Assembly (NCBI RefSeq): GCF_002252505.1
Contig: NZ_NNRL01000153.1
Location: 124,001 to 188,000 of the forward strand
Length of the DNA: 64,000 bases
DNA from: Brucella grignonensis
Lineage (GTDB): Bacteria > Pseudomonadota > Alphaproteobacteria > Rhizobiales > Rhizobiaceae
Direction of reading: 5' to 3'
The notes below the pieces were generated by a model. The model saw only the letters and a list, made by a program, of their open reading frames with translations, made no database searches and was not told the DNA's origin. A program made the translations under genes and the position numbers. This document shows positions 61,244 to 64,000 of the stretch, in pieces. How positions within the stretch are numbered: the first letter of the stretch is position 1; each line of letters begins with the position of its first letter.

Positions 61244-62428
61244 GTGCTTTCTGCCATTTTCAGCAAGTTCAAGCAAAACGCGGGCACCGATCTCTCCTGA
61301 TGGCCGCTCGGTGGCCATGATGGACGTCACCTTGTCGAAGCCATCGAGCTGAGCCTGCCGAAAAGCGCCTTTCTGCATCAATTGCTCAATATAGCGTGCA
61401 AGGTTGCCGGGCCTCACGGATTCATTGAAGAATTCCGGAACAACAGGCGCATCTGCGATAATATTGGGCAGTGCTGCACTCCAGATCGTAATTCTGGAAA
61501 TCAGAAACTGACGTGCAAACCAATCCGCCTTATAGGAAAGAACAGTCGGAATATGCGACAGAGCCAATTCCAGTGAGACAGTGCCTGACGCAGCCAATGC
61601 AGCATCTGCGCGTGCAAAAGCCTGCCATTTTGCCTCGTCACCAGTCACGATAAGCGGCTTTACGACCCAGTCTTTGGATAGTTCACGCACCATTTCCTCA
61701 ATCCGAGGCAATGTAGGCAGGATGACTTCGAGTTTTTCGACACGTGTTGCCAGTTCCGCGACCGCCTTGCCGAATGGCTCCATGAGCATCTGAACCTCTC
61801 CACGGCGCGAGCCAGGAAGCAGCAACAGGCAACGCTTGTCGTCAGGCCAGCGATTCTTTTCGGCGGCCTGCTGCGCTACCTGTACCTTCAGTATCGGTGC
61901 ATAACTGCTGAGACGATGACCAACATAAGTCGATCGCGGACCATTGAGACGCGTCATCACCTCAACCTCGAACGGCAACACCGTCAAAACATGATCGACA
62001 TAGGCTCGCATGGCTTTTGCGCGTTGCGGGCGCCAGGCCCATACACTCGGAGCAATATATTTTACGATTGGGATCGACGGATCCGCTGCACGTATTTTCT
62101 TTGCAACACGATGCGTGAACTCCGGACTGTCGATCAACAACACACAATCTGGCTTTTCGGCAACAATCCGCTTCGCGGTCTCACGGATACGCAGAATAAG
62201 ACCTGGAAGGTTCTTGAGAATAGCGCCAAGGCCCATCAGAGCAATTTCATGCGGATCGAAAAAACTCTTCAATCCGCGCTCGGTCAAATGCTCACCCCCA
62301 ACTCCGACGATATCGACAAGCCTGTCAGTCTGGTCGCGAAGAGCGTCAATCAGATCCGCACCAAGCAGATCGCCGGATTCCTCACCGGCCACGATTGCTA
62401 TTTTCAATGGCCGGCTGGTTTTGCTCAC
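61241..62428 (-). CDS. lpxB: Lipid-A-disaccharide synthase
   Basis: Joins UDP-2,3-diacylglucosamine and lipid X into the lipid A disaccharide. The 395-residue product has AGEESGDLLGADLIDALR at the N terminus and VKYIAPSVWAWRPQRAKAM, the GT19 family core, and a C-terminal SGTVSLELALSHIP block. The start overlaps lpxI by 4 bp. The stop codon is supplied by the edge of a family C repeat. Confidence 0.97.
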   Translation of the reverse strand: MSKTSRPLKIAIVAGEESGDLLGADLIDALRDQTDRLVDIVGVGGEHLTERGLKSFFDPHEIALMGLGAILKNLPGLILRIRETAKRIVAEKPDCVLLIDSPEFTHRVAKKIRAADPSIPIVKYIAPSVWAWRPQRAKAMRAYVDHVLTVLPFEVEVMTRLNGPRSTYVGHRLSSYAPILKVQVAQQAAEKNRWPDDKRCLLLLPGSRRGEVQMLMEPFGKAVAELATRVEKLEVILPTLPRIEEMVRELSKDWVVKPLIVTGDEAKWQAFARADAALAASGTVSLELALSHIPTVLSYKADWFARQFLISRITIWSAALPNIIADAPVVPEFFNESVRPGNLARYIEQLMQKGAFRQAQLDGFDKVTSIMATERPSGEIGARVLLELAENGRKH

Positions 62429-63321
62429 CCTGTCGTGTCCTTTGTGCTTCGACTGATCGTCTCGATAAAAAGGCCTTTTTCATTTGCAGCGGCCAAGGTT
62501 TCAGCCAGGCCAAGAATGAAGGTGCGTCCTGCTTCAATTGCAATGCCGGACAGCCCCGCACGCGCCGCATTTTCCACCGTCGACACACCAATCGCGGGCA
62601 GATCAGCGCGCTCATCCTGTCTTGGTTTCGCCATTTTCACAAGCACCCCGCCACGACGCGAAATTCTGCCTTCCTCACGTAAGGCAAATACCCGCTCGAT
62701 CATCAAGTCGGTGCCTTCAGCACCTTCCAGCGCGACAACCCGGCCGCCAGCTGCAATGGCCCCCTGACCGACATCGAGCTCGCCCAAACGAAGGGCTGCT
62801 TCCATAGCCAGCGCAATATTACCGCGCTCGCGCGAATCCGGGGCCAATCGTGTGAGACAACGTGCTGGTTCCGGCGACAACAGGTCTGGCACAACTTCGT
62901 GCGCTCCGACCATTTTGAAACCATAGCGTTCCAGCAGGCGCATAAACGCGCGTAGTAGCGCATCATCGCCCTGACTAAGCGCAGTCAGAACATAGCGCAC
63001 GGCTCTTATAGTCGGCCAGTTGAGCTTCAAATCGCTTAAATGCGGACGATTACGAAGTCCACCGGCCAGAACCACTTGCGAAACGCCAGCGGAACGCATA
63101 GCGCGCATCAGCATGCCAAAATCGACCGCTGAAATTTCCTGATGGTCATAATTATACAGCGAAGCATCGGCTTCACCACGCAGTGGAAGCACAAAAGGCG
63201 GATTTCCATCCGCCTTTAAAGCCTCTGCCACCTTGATGGGCAAAAGACCATTGCCAGCAATGATAGCCGTGCGGGTGCGCTTAATCACGCTCTGCCCGCT
63301 ATCAAGCGTCGTCACCGTCAT
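62425..63321 (-). CDS. lpxI: UDP-2,3-diacylglucosamine pyrophosphatase LpxI
   Basis: Hydrolyses UDP-2,3-diacylglucosamine to lipid X in lipid A synthesis. It is the alphaproteobacterial replacement for LpxH. The 298-residue product has TAIIAGNGLLPIKVAEAL at the N terminus and the C-terminal DUF1009 core (GAIAAGGRVVALEGAEGTD; LPAIGVSTVENAARAGLSGI). The ATG 63321 has GGAG 6 bp upstream. It overlaps lpxA by 20 bp and lpxB by 4 bp, keeping the lpxA-lpxI-lpxB order. Confidence 0.96.
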   Translation of the reverse strand: MTVTTLDSGQSVIKRTRTAIIAGNGLLPIKVAEALKADGNPPFVLPLRGEADASLYNYDHQEISAVDFGMLMRAMRSAGVSQVVLAGGLRNRPHLSDLKLNWPTIRAVRYVLTALSQGDDALLRAFMRLLERYGFKMVGAHEVVPDLLSPEPARCLTRLAPDSRERGNIALAMEAALRLGELDVGQGAIAAGGRVVALEGAEGTDLMIERVFALREEGRISRRGGVLVKMAKPRQDERADLPAIGVSTVENAARAGLSGIAIEAGRTFILGLAETLAAANEKGLFIETISRSTKDTTG

Positions 63322-64000
63322 CCATCGCTCCGCCTACGGATGAACCGAGCGGTGGGGTGCAATAGGCGCGTTTATTATCCACCAGAATGAAGGAGATAAG
63401 ATCAGCCACACCGTCTGAATCCGGAATTGCCTTTAGAACGTCCTGCGCGCGTTCACGCACAGGCTTGGAGCGATCAAACAGCATATGCACCGCATGGCGC
63501 AAATTATGAATATCTTTGCGCTGCATACCCGAACGCTTCATGCCAATGATGTTCAAGCCGCCGAGATAAGCGTGGTTGCCAATTGCACTCCCGTAAGGAA
63601 TGAGATCGTGCGCAAGTGCTGCCATACCACCAACAAAAGCATGATGACCAACGCGCGTAAACTGGTGAACGGCAGAACCACCGCCGAGAATGGCGTGATG
63701 GCCGATTTCCACGTGACCGCCAATCATCACATTGTTGGCGAATGTAACGTGGTCACCAACATCGCAGTCATGAGCGACGTGAGCATAAGCGAGAAACTGA
63801 CAATTATCGCCAACACTTGTATATCCACGACTGCTGTCAGAACCGCGATGCATGGTAACACCTTCGCGGATGAGGCAGTTTGTGCCAACGATGAGCCTCG
63901 TCGGACCGCCTTTATGCTTTCCGTTCTGCGGATCGCAACCGAGAACGGCATGCGGATAAACCTTCGCGCCAGTACCAAGCGTTACCGCCTCCGTGACGAC
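63302..64000 (-). CDS. lpxA: UDP-N-acetylglucosamine acyltransferase LpxA, 5' end cut off by window
   Basis: First acyl-transfer step of lipid A synthesis, using acyl-ACP. The visible 232 codons contain left-handed beta-helix hexapeptide repeats (VTLGTGAKVYPHAVLG; VGTNCLIREGVTMHRGSD) and the catalytic His in FLAYAHVAHDCDVGDHV. The N-terminal end (about 45 residues, by family length) lies beyond 64000. The stop overlaps lpxI by 20 bp. fabZ and lpxD are expected upstream but outside the window. Confidence 0.96.
   Translation of the reverse strand, partial: VVTEAVTLGTGAKVYPHAVLGCDPQNGKHKGGPTRLIVGTNCLIREGVTMHRGSDSSRGYTSVGDNCQFLAYAHVAHDCDVGDHVTFANNVMIGGHVEIGHHAILGGGSAVHQFTRVGHHAFVGGMAALAHDLIPYGSAIGNHAYLGGLNIIGMKRSGMQRKDIHNLRHAVHMLFDRSKPVRERAQDVLKAIPDSDGVADLISFILVDNKRAYCTPPLGSSVGGAMDDGDDA

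Overview
This 64 kb window looks like chromosomal core DNA of an alphaproteobacterium of the Brucellaceae (Brucella/Ochrobactrum group). The pointers are the protein sequences, the dusB-ntrB-ntrC-ntrY-ntrX-trkA-hfq-hflX order, lon-clpX-clpP behind HU, a pyruvate dehydrogenase operon whose E1-beta carries its own lipoyl domain, a fused IspDF, LpxI in place of LpxH, LexA boxes of the GTTC-N7-GTTC type, and many short two-hairpin intergenic repeats like those described in Brucella. No rRNA, tRNA, prophage, CRISPR array or complete insertion sequence was seen. Species cannot be fixed by eye.

Layout. 1-5457: a carbon-phosphorus lyase operon (phnGHIJKL, minus strand, cut by the window start) facing its GntR-type regulator phnF, with a 30-bp operator-like palindrome between them. 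5511-10355: arsC, ssb and uvrA; ssb and uvrA are divergent and each has a perfect SOS box. 10388-18825: an exported phosphodiester-glycosidase-like protein, HU, then the protein quality-control genes lon, clpX and clpP, then hflX and hfq. 19093-20177: a lone glycosyltransferase and a 223-bp MITE-like element. 20195-29115: trkA and the nitrogen two-component systems NtrYX and NtrBC with dusB. 29227-32884: ispDF and cinA, then ratA, lipA and a small membrane protein. 32943-39664: the pyruvate dehydrogenase complex (pdhA, pdhB, pdhC, lpd), interrupted by an SGNH hydrolase and a tiny coupled reading frame, then ftsB. 39979-48621: a DUF1428 protein, a methyltransferase, eno, kdsA, a VOC-family gene, pyrG, an L,D-transpeptidase, secG and tpiA. 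48836-57760: a PpiD/SurA-like chaperone, trpD, trpC, moaC, moeA and lexA, then comEC on the other strand. 58012-64000: gltX and gltA, then lpxB, lpxI and lpxA (cut by the window end).

Functionally the window joins central carbon flow (enolase, triose-phosphate isomerase, PDH, lipoate synthesis, citrate synthase), envelope building (KDO, lipid A, L,D-transpeptidase), proteostasis, nitrogen control and the SOS response (lexA, uvrA, ssb). Most operons are tightly packed with ATGA overlaps. The gaps hold simple rho-independent terminators or members of three repeat families (A, B, C), and the repeats often stand where no ordinary terminator is seen.

No wholly new system could be shown. The best leads are the PhnF palindrome, the MITE, the repeat families as transcription punctuation, a 31-codon frame coupled to the SGNH hydrolase, an NtrX without the GAFTGA loop, an hfq terminator that separates hfq from hflX, and heat-shock-type promoters at clpP and lon.
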